Shown: piece by piece, positions 7,814-15,946 of the stretch
How positions within the stretch are numbered: the stretch's first letter is position 1
How the letters are laid out: every line of letters begins with the position of its first letter
From: an uncultured Caryophanales bacterium
GTDB taxonomy: Bacteria; Bacillota_I; Bacilli_A; RFN20; CAG-449
NCBI GenBank assembly: GCA_945873815.1
Contig: CAMCEE010000002.1
Coordinates: forward strand, 39,781-103,780
Reading direction: 5' to 3'
DNA length: 64,000 nt
Made by a program: the position numbers and the translations under genes
The notes under the pieces: model-generated
The model's database searches: none
The model's input: the letters and a program-made list of their open reading frames with translations, nothing else
What the model was told of the DNA's origin: nothing

Positions 7814-9340
7814 TTATAGAGTTACTGGAACGAGGAAGTAAACAAGGAATAAAGCGCATACGACAATTGATACGATGGAAACGCTGTATTTTGGAAGAGT
7901 TACTTTACCTTTCTTTTTGTCTATTGCATATTTAACTAAATCAACAACATAAACAAGTGAAGAGATGATGACGTATGAGATCATTCCAATTCCAATTCCT
8001 TTTGTAATCGAATACGATAATACCATCATAATGATTGTTAAGAATGCTGGAACTGCGTTAGTAATCTCTTTAAAATCTATATCTTTGACATTTGACATCA
8101 TTAGTACACCGACATACATCAATGCTCCTGCAGCTGCAGCACTTGGAATAAATGCAAATAATGGTAATAAGAAGATTGATAGGAAGAATAATAATGCAGT
8201 TACTAATGATGTGAAACCAGTTTTACCTCCTGCTGCAACTCCTGCGCCGGATTCTACAAATGTTGTAACAGTTGAAGTACCTACTGCAGCACCTAAAACA
8301 GTTGCGATTGAATCAGCATACATGATTTTGTTGTAGTTTATTGGTTTACCATTTTCATCGATTAATCCAGCGTTAGTTGCACATCCAACTACCGTTCCCA
8401 TAGTATCGAACATATCGATCATAGAAAATGTGATGACAAGCATAACGCATGTTGCTAGAGAACCTTCTGGAAATGAGAAGCCTTCAGTAAAACAAGAGAA
8501 GAACACACCCTTACTTGGATCCATTGAGAAAAAATTTGAAAAATTCTCCCAGAATTTCCATGTGACTCCAGGAACGTTTTCAATAAGGCAATCAACTGAA
8601 GTAACTCCAAGAGGAAGAGCAAGCAATGTGCCTGCGAAAATACCGATGATGACAGCTCCTTTAACTTTATAATGTGATAATACAGCAATAACGATGAATG
8701 AGAATAAACCAACAATTGCAGTTCTACCAGGGCCCCCAAGCGCCCAGTTTGCACTGCTAGTTAAATCGACAAAACCTGAGATGACGTATGGGTCACTTAC
8801 AATGATTTTTGAGTTTTGGAAACCAATGTAAGCGATAAATAAACCAATACCTACTGTGATTGCCTTTCTTACTGAAGATGGAATACCTTCAAAGATTTTT
8901 TCTCTTAACGAAATAAGCTTTCCTGTTTCTTTATTTTTTCCACAAGGAATAATTGTTAATAGAAAGAAAATAATACCGCTTATGAGAACTAATAATAGAG
9001 CGTTTCCTAATGTGAAACTAAATCCTAAAGCACCTCCAACGATTGTTCCAACTGTTGAATTTAGTCCCATTCCAGAAGCTTGTGCAAATGGCATTTTTGC
9101 TAAGAGGGACATTAATAATGTTCCTATTATTGCTCCAAGTGCAGTGGCAATAAATAATGAGGACCATCTAGGGTCAGCTGTGCCACCCCATAGAATTGAG
9201 TTTGGGTTGACAATTAAAATGTAAGACATTGCTAAGAAGGTAGCGATACCTGCGATGATTTCTTCTTTGAATGATGAATGATGTTTGCTAATTCCAAAGA
9301 AACCATCTGCTTTCTCTTTTAGAGACATTTTACTATTCAT
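7814..9340 (-). CDS. NCS2/AzgA-type purine (adenine/guanine/hypoxanthine) permease
   Basis: About 12 hydrophobic segments in 508 residues. Family marks include EIIAGIATFLAMSYILIVNP near the N-terminus, AQASGMGLNSTVGTIVG, and VTTFVESGAGVAAGGKTGFTSL, which match PbuG/PbuO/AzgA nucleobase transporters. These import purine bases across the membrane with cation symport. The ORF track runs upstream to 9433, but those 31 extra codons lie inside the riboswitch expression platform; ATG 9340 has AGAAAGG about seven bases upstream. The guanine-class riboswitch upstream would shut the gene off when guanine or hypoxanthine is plentiful. Substrate class is therefore supported by both family and regulation. 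Confidence 0.93.
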   Translation of the reverse strand: MNSKMSLKEKADGFFGISKHHSSFKEEIIAGIATFLAMSYILIVNPNSILWGGTADPRWSSLFIATALGAIIGTLLMSLLAKMPFAQASGMGLNSTVGTIVGGALGFSFTLGNALLLVLISGIIFFLLTIIPCGKNKETGKLISLREKIFEGIPSSVRKAITVGIGLFIAYIGFQNSKIIVSDPYVISGFVDLTSSANWALGGPGRTAIVGLFSFIVIAVLSHYKVKGAVIIGIFAGTLLALPLGVTSVDCLIENVPGVTWKFWENFSNFFSMDPSKGVFFSCFTEGFSFPEGSLATCVMLVITFSMIDMFDTMGTVVGCATNAGLIDENGKPINYNKIMYADSIATVLGAAVGTSTVTTFVESGAGVAAGGKTGFTSLVTALLFFLSIFLLPLFAFIPSAAAAGALMYVGVLMMSNVKDIDFKEITNAVPAFLTIIMMVLSYSITKGIGIGMISYVIISSLVYVVDLVKYAIDKKKGKVTLPKYSVSIVSIVVCALFLVYFLVPVTL

Positions 9341-9373
9341 TTTTGAATCCTTTCTGCTTTTGAAAAAATAAAA

Positions 9374-9391
9374 TCCGTCAAGTATGACGGA
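9374..9391 (-). terminator. Riboswitch-controlled intrinsic terminator
   Basis: On the minus strand TCCGTCA-TACT-TGACGGA is followed by a T-rich run. Its left arm can instead pair with the TGACGGA that overlaps the 3' side of the aptamer P1 stem (about 9425-9431), forming the antiterminator. Ligand binding would hold P1 together and release this terminator, giving an OFF switch. Confidence 0.8.
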
Positions 9392-9428
9392 ATGCAAAAA
9401 AAGAATTAAAAAATTCGTAATATGATCC

Positions 9429-9490
9429 GTCATAGTCCTAGTTTACGGCTAAGGGTAGAGACTGCTTTCCATATCAAAGCATTATATGAC
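9429..9490 (-). promoter_or_regulatory. Purine riboswitch aptamer, guanine class
   Basis: Read on the minus strand: P1 GTCATA.../...TATGAC, the junction word ATAATG, the loop word GATATGG, the J2/3 and P3 start GTCTCTACC, the L3 word CCGTAAA, and the 3' junction GGACTATGAC. These are the conserved purine aptamer positions. The base that pairs with the ligand, in GACTAT, is C, which in this family specifies guanine/hypoxanthine; adenine aptamers have GATTAT. It lies directly upstream of the purine permease gene. Confidence 0.93.
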
Positions 9491-9514
9491 TATTTAGTTT
9501 TTCAACGCACTTTC

Positions 9515-9543
9515 ATCTTAACAAAATGGTAGATCACCTTCAA
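9515..9543 (-). promoter_or_regulatory. Candidate promoter of the riboswitch transcript
   Basis: On the minus strand TTGAAG, a 17-base spacer, then TAAGAT. Predicted start is near 9508, just before the aptamer. Confidence 0.5.
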
Positions 9544-9596
9544 TAAAACAAGAGAAAAAAAGAATGTTTTGTCTATAAAAATGCTTACATAAAAAA

Positions 9597-9618
9597 TGAG
9601 ATAGAATTTTCTATCTCA
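9597..9618 (-). terminator. Terminator of the TGS/uridine-kinase-like gene
   Basis: TGAGATAG / CTATCTCA with a six-base loop, followed on the minus strand by ATTTTTTA, 18 bases after the stop codon. Confidence 0.8.
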
Positions 9619-9635
9619 CATTTATGATTCTCTTA

Positions 9636-11300
9636 TTATACGTCTTGGAAACAAGAACCACCGATGAATTCTCTAATAATAGAATTGCATGGAGCCCATT
9701 TATCATCAAGATTTACGAATAATTTCAAGAATTTGATTAAACGATTAGCCATAGGATAATATGGTGAATCTTGATCAATTGCAGTTAATAGTGGCAATGC
9801 GTATTTTCTCATAATGCATAATTCGTATGGTAGCAATGAATTGAAGACGTAGTCAGCATTCTCTTGCGTATCATAAATCCATTTAAATTCACCTTTACGG
9901 ACGGAAGGCCACATGGAAATTGTTTCTTCTGCAGAGGAACCTCTAAATTGATAATCGCGGACTATTCTTCTTACTAGTCTTAAATCTGTTAATGAAATTG
10001 GATTTTGATTATCAATGTTGATTTGAGCTTGTGGAGCAATAAATATTTTGAATTTTTGATGTTTTGCAATGAGTGAAGTTAGTTTTTCATTTAAAGCGTG
10101 GATACCCTCGATGATAATTGGTTGATTATCTTTAATCTTAATTTTTCTTCCTTCAACTCTTTTTCCAAGTTTGAAATCAAATTTTGGTAATACAACAGCT
10201 TCACCATTAATTAAATCGAGCATGTTTTTATTGATTAAATCAACATCCAATGCATCTAAGCATTCTAAATCTGGCTTTCCTTCTTCATCAAGAGGAATAT
10301 CTTTTTTCTCTTTATAATAATCGTCTAAAGATATTCTTATTGGTTTTAAACCAAGGGACATTAATTCTACTCTTAATCTATTTGCAAATGTTGTTTTTCC
10401 TGAACTTGATGGACCTGCAACGCAAATTAGTCTAATATCATCAGAATTAGAAGCAATTTTTTGTCCTAATTCTGCGAGCATATTATTGTGATGTTGTTCA
10501 CATAAATTGATAAAATCAATAGGTCCTTCTACTTCTGCGTAATGGTTGATTGCGCTTACAGAATCCGTTCCAACTTTCTTTGCCCAAACGTATGAGTCTT
10601 TTAATGTCTTACTAAAGACTGGAGCATCAATAAAGTCAGGGATTTGTCCTTTTGTTTCGCTTCTTGGATATTGAATGATAATACCATTTCCATATACTCT
10701 TAGTGAATATTCTTTTATATGCCCAGTGGAAGGAACCATATGGCCGTACATGTAGTTCATATATCCATTGCATTCATAGAAATGGACTGTTTTTTCTGGA
10801 CGATATTTTAGAATAGCAATCTTATCTAAATATCCGATAGAACGATAAATCCTCTTTGCTTCTTCGTTTGGAACAACTTTCCTAACTAAAGGATAATCAT
10901 GAGCAATGATATCATCAATCTCATCCTTTAATTTTTTTACTAGTTCAGGTGTAATTTGGAAATTTTCTTTTTTTCTCGAGAGGGTGGAAAACGTTAAATA
11001 AATTGAACGGGAAATGTTATATGAGTATTTGATTGTTAAATTTGGGAATACTCTAGAACAAGCCATTGCAACAATATATCTTAATGATGTTTCATATGGT
11101 TTAATAGCTTCATAATCGCTTTTTTTCAAGAGTTTTACGTCTGCATTATAATATAGTTCATAAGATAATTCTCTTAAGCGATTATTTACTTTGGCATAGA
11201 TGTAATCATGGACGTCACCTTCGATTAAATCGATGAGTTTCACTTTTTTAGTAAATGTTAATTCACGGTTGTCTACTTTAACTGTAAATGTGTTATCCAT
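9636..11300 (-). CDS. TGS-domain uridine kinase-like nucleoside kinase
   Basis: Domains in order: an N-terminal TGS domain (about 1-65, FTVKVDNRELTFTK), a threonyl-tRNA-synthetase second-additional-type domain (about 66-230, YSYNISRSIY, FYECNGYMNYMYGHMVPSTG), and a C-terminal phosphoribulokinase/uridine-kinase domain with Walker A GPSSSGKTT near residue 290, the ISLDDYY substrate segment and IIEGIHALN. The 554-residue architecture is common in Firmicutes and usually annotated nucleoside kinase; its true substrate is not well established. AAAGGAGGACAG precedes the ATG. A consensus catabolite-type operator lies about 115 bases upstream. Proximity to the purine permease would fit nucleoside salvage, but this is inference. 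Confidence 0.85.
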   Translation of the reverse strand: MDNTFTVKVDNRELTFTKKVKLIDLIEGDVHDYIYAKVNNRLRELSYELYYNADVKLLKKSDYEAIKPYETSLRYIVAMACSRVFPNLTIKYSYNISRSIYLTFSTLSRKKENFQITPELVKKLKDEIDDIIAHDYPLVRKVVPNEEAKRIYRSIGYLDKIAILKYRPEKTVHFYECNGYMNYMYGHMVPSTGHIKEYSLRVYGNGIIIQYPRSETKGQIPDFIDAPVFSKTLKDSYVWAKKVGTDSVSAINHYAEVEGPIDFINLCEQHHNNMLAELGQKIASNSDDIRLICVAGPSSSGKTTFANRLRVELMSLGLKPIRISLDDYYKEKKDIPLDEEGKPDLECLDALDVDLINKNMLDLINGEAVVLPKFDFKLGKRVEGRKIKIKDNQPIIIEGIHALNEKLTSLIAKHQKFKIFIAPQAQINIDNQNPISLTDLRLVRRIVRDYQFRGSSAEETISMWPSVRKGEFKWIYDTQENADYVFNSLLPYELCIMRKYALPLLTAIDQDSPYYPMANRLIKFLKLFVNLDDKWAPCNSIIREFIGGSCFQDV

Positions 11301-11412
11301 TTTCTGTCCTCCTTTAGCACTGCGTGCTCATATAATGATACAATGGAGAAGAAAAAATAGCAATAATAAAAAAATTGGATTCAAAAATTAATTACAAAGT
11401 AATTAAATTATG

Positions 11413-11426
11413 TGTAAGCGATTACA
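11413..11426. promoter_or_regulatory. Consensus cre-like operator (CcpA type)
   Basis: TGTAAGCGATTACA fits the catabolite-responsive element consensus TGWAANCGNTNWCA at every fixed position. It lies between the divergent uridine-kinase-like gene and the initiator tRNA, about 113 bases from the kinase start and 60 bases upstream of the tRNA promoter. A CcpA gene is not in the window. Confidence 0.45.
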
Positions 11427-11483
11427 TTATTGCTATATAGAATTGATGAAAATGCGAAAGAAGCAAAATAATTTTAAAAAAAC

Positions 11484-11512
11484 TTGCATATAATATATAT
11501 TAATGATATTAT
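11484..11512 (+). promoter_or_regulatory. Promoter of the initiator tRNA gene
   Basis: TTGCAT, 17-base spacer, TATTAT with a TGA extended element, ending 18 bases before the tRNA. Confidence 0.75.
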
Positions 11513-11529
11513 AAACAAGCAAACCACAT

Positions 11530-11606
11530 CGCAGGGTAGAGCAGCCTGGTAGCTCGTCGGGCCCATAACCCGGAGGCCGCAAGTTCAAATCTTGCCCCTG
11601 CAACCA
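11530..11606 (+). tRNA. tRNA-fMet (CAT), initiator
   Basis: 77 bases with encoded CCA. Anticodon CAT lies in the loop of TCGGGCCCATAACCCGG; the three G-C pairs at the base of the anticodon stem and the unpaired C1-A72 at the top of the acceptor stem are the marks of initiator tRNA. D and T arms (GTTCAAATC) are normal. The ORF on the other strand (11433..11660) is a shadow of this gene. Confidence 0.97.
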
Positions 11607-11617
11607 ATGAGAATTCA

Positions 11618-11640
11618 AATGCCGAAAGGCATTTTTTTTG
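11618..11640 (+). terminator. Terminator after tRNA-fMet
   Basis: AATGCC-GAAA-GGCATT followed by a run of T, 11 bases after the tRNA. Confidence 0.9.
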
Positions 11641-11650
11641 TTAATAAAAA

Positions 11651-11670
11651 AGGTGAACATTTGTTCACCT
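11651..11670 (-). terminator. Terminator of the M18 aminopeptidase gene
   Basis: AGGTGAACA / TGTTCACCT, followed on the minus strand by TTTTTTATT, immediately after the stop codon. Confidence 0.85.
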
Positions 11671-11671
11671 A

Positions 11672-12982
11672 CTATTCTAAGATGATCTCCTCTTTATTGA
11701 TTTTTATTGATGTTGAATAATATTCTTTCATTGCTTTAATCATGTGTTCGATATCTTCTACTCCTGCAGTTTCATATGAAGAATGCATTGCAAGTTGAGG
11801 TAACCCAATATCAACTGACATTATGGAAACATGTGAACAAGAAATATTACCTAATGTTCCACCACCTCTTAAATCGGCACGATTAGTAAATAATTGTGTA
11901 GGAACATTTACTTTGGAACAAATCTCATTAAATACTCCACAACTTATTCCATCGGTTGTATACGATTGAGAGGCATTGAACTTAATGACAATTCCTTTGT
12001 TCATATATACTTTATTTAATCCATCTGAAACTTCAGGGTGGTTTGGATGGACTGCGTGTGCATTATCTGCGCTTACTAAGAATGATGTTCCAAGTGCTTT
12101 ATTATATGTTTCTTCGTTTCCTCCAAGAGAGAATACAATTCTTCTTAATGTATCAAATAAGAATGATGAATCTGCTCCTTGTCTAGTTCTTGACCCAACT
12201 TCCTCATTGTCAAAACAGCAATATACATTGATTGAATTATTATTATTTCCTTCTAAAAAGCCTTGAAGTGTTGTATAAGCACATTCTAGATCATCAAGCT
12301 TTGGAGCGGAAATGAACTCGTTGTTGTATCCCCATATTCTAACTAAATCACGATTATATAAGAATAAATCATGAGATATTATATTTTCTTTATTGATATT
12401 TAGTTCACGTGCAATTGCTTCTTCGATAGTAGCTTCTCCATTAAGAGACAATAATGGTTGCATATCTGTTGCAAAGCTATAAGTAGCATTTGAATTAGCA
12501 TTTCTATTGAAATGAATAGCAAGACTTGGGATGATTAATAAATCACGATTAATATTTACTAATCTAATACTTAGTTTATTCTCATCTTTAACTAAGACTC
12601 TTCCGGCAACTGATAGCGGTCTATCAAACCATGGAGCACATAGCATTCCTCCATATCCTTCGACTGATAAGCGTGAATATAATTGTGAAGATAATGATGA
12701 GTTTGGCTTAACTTTAAATGTTGGTGAATCAGAATGGCTAGCAGATATATTAAAAGAAATATTGTCTGTTTTATCTACATTTTCACCAATCTTAAATGCG
12801 ATGATTGATGATCCATTTCTAGAGATGAAGTAATTAGTATTTTTTTGTAGATTAAATTCTTTGTTTTCTTCTAATTCGATAAATCCATTTTCTTTTAATT
12901 CCTTCTCAATATTATCTATAACATGGAAAACGGATGGACTATTATTAATAAAAAGCGATAGTTTATTTAAGTAATTGTTCAT
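11672..12982 (-). CDS. M18-family aminopeptidase
   Basis: A 436-residue cytosolic metalloaminopeptidase of the ApeB/aspartyl aminopeptidase family. Metal-binding and catalytic segments are visible: ISASHSDSPTFKVKP (first metal histidine and aspartate, near residue 85), YCCFDNEEVGSRTRQGADS (catalytic and bridging glutamates), VSADNAHAVHPNHPE, and the C-terminal HSSYETAGVEDIEHM with the last metal histidine. The family removes N-terminal acidic or neutral residues from peptides and forms large oligomers. AAGGAG lies ten bases before the ATG. It is a single-gene unit. Confidence 0.92.
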   Translation of the reverse strand: MNNYLNKLSLFINNSPSVFHVIDNIEKELKENGFIELEENKEFNLQKNTNYFISRNGSSIIAFKIGENVDKTDNISFNISASHSDSPTFKVKPNSSLSSQLYSRLSVEGYGGMLCAPWFDRPLSVAGRVLVKDENKLSIRLVNINRDLLIIPSLAIHFNRNANSNATYSFATDMQPLLSLNGEATIEEAIARELNINKENIISHDLFLYNRDLVRIWGYNNEFISAPKLDDLECAYTTLQGFLEGNNNNSINVYCCFDNEEVGSRTRQGADSSFLFDTLRRIVFSLGGNEETYNKALGTSFLVSADNAHAVHPNHPEVSDGLNKVYMNKGIVIKFNASQSYTTDGISCGVFNEICSKVNVPTQLFTNRADLRGGGTLGNISCSHVSIMSVDIGLPQLAMHSSYETAGVEDIEHMIKAMKEYYSTSIKINKEEIILE

Positions 12983-13379
12983 ATAGTAAAACTCCTTTTT
13001 TATATTGTATATATAATTTATTATTATTTCAGTATTTTTAAATGAAATTAAATAACAATAAATAGATTTAATAATAAATAAAAGCGATTTTTTGATGATA
13101 CAAGATATATAATCTGATTGATGAAGAATACATTATTAGATAAAATAAAAAAAGAAGTGGTGTTATGAAAATCTATGAAAATCTATGAAAATTTTGAAAA
13201 TGATTTTTCTTTTTTTTATATTGTTTTTTGCATAGAATAAAGGAAAAGTGTGCGAAATCGCTGAATGTATGAAAATTTCACTATTTATCTTTATATAATA
13301 AAAAGAAAAATATATAAAAAGAAAAAGTATTGAGTGTTATAATATTATTGTTACGTTGATGAATATAAGGAGAAAGAGC
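12983..13379. other. AT-rich intergenic region with a PucR-gene promoter
   Basis: About 400 bases without a supported gene between divergent genes. It contains a short imperfect tandem repeat of TATGAAAATC near 13165-13190 and an extended -10 element TGTTATAAT at 13335-13343, 37 bases before the regulator start. I see no RNA gene or riboswitch. Confidence 0.5.
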
Positions 13380-13949
13380 ATGGAAAAGTATTATCATTTT
13401 ATTTTTAGAGGTAAATTGAATAAGGACGAATTAATTGAAGTAATCTCTGGAGTTTACCATAAAGAGTATGAATTAAAAATCATTAGTAATGGTACTGGTT
13501 ATATTAAAGCAGGCGTTGATTTTTATGATTCCTTAATGAATATTCATCAAATAATGGAGATGGATTTAGATTGCCCTTTTACTTTTCTAGTTAGTTTTGA
13601 AAATGGTGAATTATCTTCTATGGCATTAAGTAAATGTAATATACTATTTCCAAATCAAATTACAAATCTTAGTATGATATATTTTGCTTCCTTAATGCAT
13701 GGAGAAAAAGAATTGACGAATAAACTTGATGCTATTTTTTTAGATGTAGGGTATGAAGTAATACAAACGGCATTAACATTCATTGAATGTGGAATGAATG
13801 CATCTTTAGCTGCAAAGAGATTATATGTTCATCGTAATACGTTCAATTATCGATTGAATGCGTTCATTTGCAAAACTGGCATTGATATTAGAGATTATGA
13901 CAATGCAAATTTATTTGATTTATACATAAAGCAAAACGCAATAAAGTAG
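13380..13949 (+). CDS. PucR/CdaR-type transcriptional regulator, short form
   Basis: The C-terminal 60 residues (FIECGMNASLAAKRLYVHRNTFNYRLNAFICKTGIDIRD) match the helix-turn-helix of PucR/CdaR regulators, including the HRNTxxYRL recognition-helix motif. The N-terminal 125 residues are not a recognised sensor domain and the 189-residue length is short for the family. ATG 13380 is chosen over 13356 because AAGGAGAAAG is spaced eight bases upstream. It sits immediately upstream of the sugar-ABC ATPase and the alpha-glucan genes, so control of that locus is a reasonable inference. The palindrome at 13953-13967 immediately after it is a candidate target. Confidence 0.75.
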   Translation: MEKYYHFIFRGKLNKDELIEVISGVYHKEYELKIISNGTGYIKAGVDFYDSLMNIHQIMEMDLDCPFTFLVSFENGELSSMALSKCNILFPNQITNLSMIYFASLMHGEKELTNKLDAIFLDVGYEVIQTALTFIECGMNASLAAKRLYVHRNTFNYRLNAFICKTGIDIRDYDNANLFDLYIKQNAIK

Positions 13950-13952
13950 ATT

Positions 13953-13967
13953 TGTGCAATTTGCACA
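13953..13967. promoter_or_regulatory. 15-bp perfect palindrome, candidate activator site
   Basis: TGTGCAA-T-TTGCACA. Its centre is 30 bases upstream of the first base of the -10 element TATAAT at 13990, i.e. about position -42. Near-identical arms occur at 47059 and 61308 with the same geometry. Confidence 0.55.
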
Positions 13968-13986
13968 TATTGATATTTGAATAATG

Positions 13987-13995
13987 TGCTATAAT
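13987..13995 (+). promoter_or_regulatory. Extended -10 promoter element of the msmK-type gene
   Basis: TGCTATAAT with no good -35 at 17 bases; the palindrome at 13953-13967 occupies the region just upstream of the expected -35, as in activator-dependent promoters. Confidence 0.55.
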
Positions 13996-14023
13996 ATAGA
14001 TAATTTCTAAAGGAGAAGAAAAA

Positions 14024-15118
14024 ATGGAAAATGAAAACAAAGGATATGTTTCATTAAGACATATCGATAAAATTTATGATAATAATGTTCAAGCAGTATT
14101 TGATTTCAATTTAGATATTCAAAAGCATGAATTCATCGTATTTGTTGGACCTTCAGGATGTGGTAAATCAACAACACTAAGAATGATTGCAGGTCTTGAA
14201 GATATTACAAAAGGTGAATTATTTATTGATAACGAATTATGCAATGATAAAACGCCAAAGGACAGAGACATTGCAATGGTATTCCAATCATATGCGTTAT
14301 ATCCACACATGTCTGTATATGAGAACATGGCTTTCGGATTGAAGATTAGAAGAATGCCAAAATATGAAATTGATAGACGAGTTCATAATGCTGCAAGAAT
14401 TTTACAAATTGAAGAATACTTAGATAGAAAACCAAAAGCATTATCTGGTGGTCAAAGACAACGTGTTGCTTTAGGTAGAGCTATTGTTAGAAACGCAAAG
14501 GTATTCTTAATGGATGAACCTTTATCAAACTTGGATGCTAAATTGAGAGTTCAAATGAGATCTGAAATCATTAAACTTCACGAATCACTAAACGCAACAA
14601 CTATTTATGTTACTCACGACCAAACTGAAGCTATGACTATGGCATCAAGAATTGTAGTTATGAAATTAGGAAGAATTCAACAAATAGGAACTCCTATTGA
14701 GATTTATAATAATCCTGCAAACTTATTCGTTGCTGGATTTATTGGTAGCCCTGCAATGAATTTCTTAAAGGTTAAATTCGATAAAGGCGTTATTACTATG
14801 GCTGATGGAAATAAACTTACACTAAATAAAGAAATATTCGAAGGAAAGAATATTCCTGAAAATGTAATTTTCGGTATTAGACCTGAAAACATCGTTAAGG
14901 CTTCAGATGATGAAAAAGGTAATGGAGTATACGAAGTTAAAGTGTCGGTTGCTGAATTACTTGGTAATGAATACTATGTTCACTTTACTCTTGGAAAAGG
15001 AGAAGTCATTGCAAAGATTCCAGCAGAAACACCAATTGCTAATGGTTCAATGATTAAAGTGCGTTTCTTGTTAGATAAAGTTCATTTCTTCGATCCAGAA
15101 ACGGAAAAAGCAATTTAA
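14024..15118 (+). CDS. MsmK/UgpC-type sugar ABC transporter ATPase
   Basis: A 364-residue CUT1-family ATPase: Walker A GPSGCGKST near residue 43, Q-loop VFQSYALYPHMSVYENM, signature LSGGQRQR, Walker B VFLMDEPLSNLDA, switch histidine VTHDQTEAMTM, then the C-terminal OB-type regulatory domain (about 240-364, FGIRPENI). It energises import of oligosaccharides, most likely maltodextrins through the binding protein and permeases encoded downstream. AAAGGAG precedes the ATG. The stop is followed by its own terminator, so it is probably a separate transcription unit that can serve several permeases. A second copy lies at 61380. Confidence 0.93.
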   Translation: MENENKGYVSLRHIDKIYDNNVQAVFDFNLDIQKHEFIVFVGPSGCGKSTTLRMIAGLEDITKGELFIDNELCNDKTPKDRDIAMVFQSYALYPHMSVYENMAFGLKIRRMPKYEIDRRVHNAARILQIEEYLDRKPKALSGGQRQRVALGRAIVRNAKVFLMDEPLSNLDAKLRVQMRSEIIKLHESLNATTIYVTHDQTEAMTMASRIVVMKLGRIQQIGTPIEIYNNPANLFVAGFIGSPAMNFLKVKFDKGVITMADGNKLTLNKEIFEGKNIPENVIFGIRPENIVKASDDEKGNGVYEVKVSVAELLGNEYYVHFTLGKGEVIAKIPAETPIANGSMIKVRFLLDKVHFFDPETEKAI

Positions 15119-15135
15119 GATTAAAAAATATAAAG

Positions 15136-15163
15136 GTAAACTTCAAAAAAGTTTACTTTTTTT
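15136..15163 (+). terminator. Terminator after the msmK-type gene
   Basis: GTAAACTT-CAAAA-AAGTTTAC followed by seven T. Confidence 0.85.
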
Positions 15164-15167
15164 ATGT

Positions 15168-15187
15168 AAATGTAAATGCTTACATTT
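15168..15187. promoter_or_regulatory. LacI/cre-like palindrome upstream of the binding-protein operon
   Basis: AAATGTAA-ATGC-TTACATTT. The inner TGTAAATGCTTACA differs from the catabolite-responsive consensus at one central base. It sits just upstream of the -35 box at 15193, a position suited to a LacI-family regulator. Confidence 0.5.
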
Positions 15188-15192
15188 TTTTG

Positions 15193-15221
15193 TTGCTTTT
15201 GCGTATGCACGTGCGTATAAT
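15193..15221 (+). promoter_or_regulatory. Promoter of the lipoprotein/binding-protein genes
   Basis: TTGCTT, 17 bases, TATAAT. The spacer holds the palindrome GCACGTGC. About 110 bases of leader follow before the first gene; GTGAG at 15244 and CTCAC at 15308 could close a long stem in that leader. Confidence 0.75.
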
Positions 15222-15331
15222 ATAGTTATAAACATAAAGCGAGTGAGAAAAAGAGTTTGGAAATATATCCCGCAAAATCATATAGATTTGCTTAGCGATT
15301 CTTTATACTCACCAGAAAATGGAGGAATAAT

Positions 15332-15922
15332 ATGTTTAAATTTAAAAAAATACTTACCCTTGGCTTAGCAATGGTAGCAGTATGTGGTGCAGTTGCATGT
15401 GGAACACAAAATGAAACACCAAATGATGACGATATGTACAGCCAAAACTCTGTCGTTTCTGAAGGATTCGACATGTATATCGTTGGTAGTAGCTGGAATA
15501 ACTGGGATCAAACATCAGTCACTAAACATCCAGATTTAAAATTTGCAGCTGTTGGAGATGGCACATATAAGTATACAGTTAACGTTACAGCTACAATGGA
15601 TGCTGTTTATTGGGGATTCAAATTTATTGCTAATGATTCATGGAATCCACAATTTGGTATGGAAGATATTGACTATGATAAATGTAATGAAGGCTTCAAA
15701 GATTTGCTTAAAGTAAAAGAAGTAAATAATTATTCAGAATATAAAGCAAAATATAAAGCAGGCACATCAAACCGTTCAAATATTTCATTCTGTCAATTAG
15801 CAAATAATGCAGGAATGGGTACATATGAAATTATTTATAACCCAGCAAATTTTGAGGCAATAGATGAAAATGACACAACATATTTACATAAATTCGTTGT
15901 CAATTTTACAAAAGCAGCTTAA
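15332..15922 (+). CDS. Lipoprotein, possible glycan-binding protein
   Basis: A 196-residue secreted lipoprotein: charged start, hydrophobic core and lipobox VACG with Cys near residue 23. After an acidic linker comes MYIVGSSWNNWDQ, followed by GDGTYKYTVNVTATMDAVYWGFKFIAND, a beta-rich pattern seen in starch-binding modules and SusE/SusF-like proteins, in which a strand IVG...WN.WD begins the fold. I infer a surface alpha-glucan-binding role, also because it is the first gene before the sugar-binding lipoprotein. The family is not firmly recognised. AGGAGG-like GGAGGAA precedes the ATG. Confidence 0.6.
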   Translation: MFKFKKILTLGLAMVAVCGAVACGTQNETPNDDDMYSQNSVVSEGFDMYIVGSSWNNWDQTSVTKHPDLKFAAVGDGTYKYTVNVTATMDAVYWGFKFIANDSWNPQFGMEDIDYDKCNEGFKDLLKVKEVNNYSEYKAKYKAGTSNRSNISFCQLANNAGMGTYEIIYNPANFEAIDENDTTYLHKFVVNFTKAA

Positions 15923-15946
15923 TAAAACAATAAGGAGATAAAAAAT

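Noticed and set aside
7965-9224. Several plus-strand ORFs opposite the purine permease (7965, 8430, 8856).
   Set aside because: They are antisense shadows of a hydrophobic protein gene, with no ribosome sites and compositions typical of reverse frames.
11433-11660. 75-residue ORF on the minus strand (contains GQDLNLRPPGYGPDELPG).
   Set aside because: It is the antisense reading of tRNA-fMet, a well-known false protein in databases; no ribosome site or promoter supports it.
13163-13195. Tandem TATGAAAATC-like repeats as a regulatory or mobile feature.
   Set aside because: Short, imperfect and in very AT-rich DNA; chance is a sufficient explanation.
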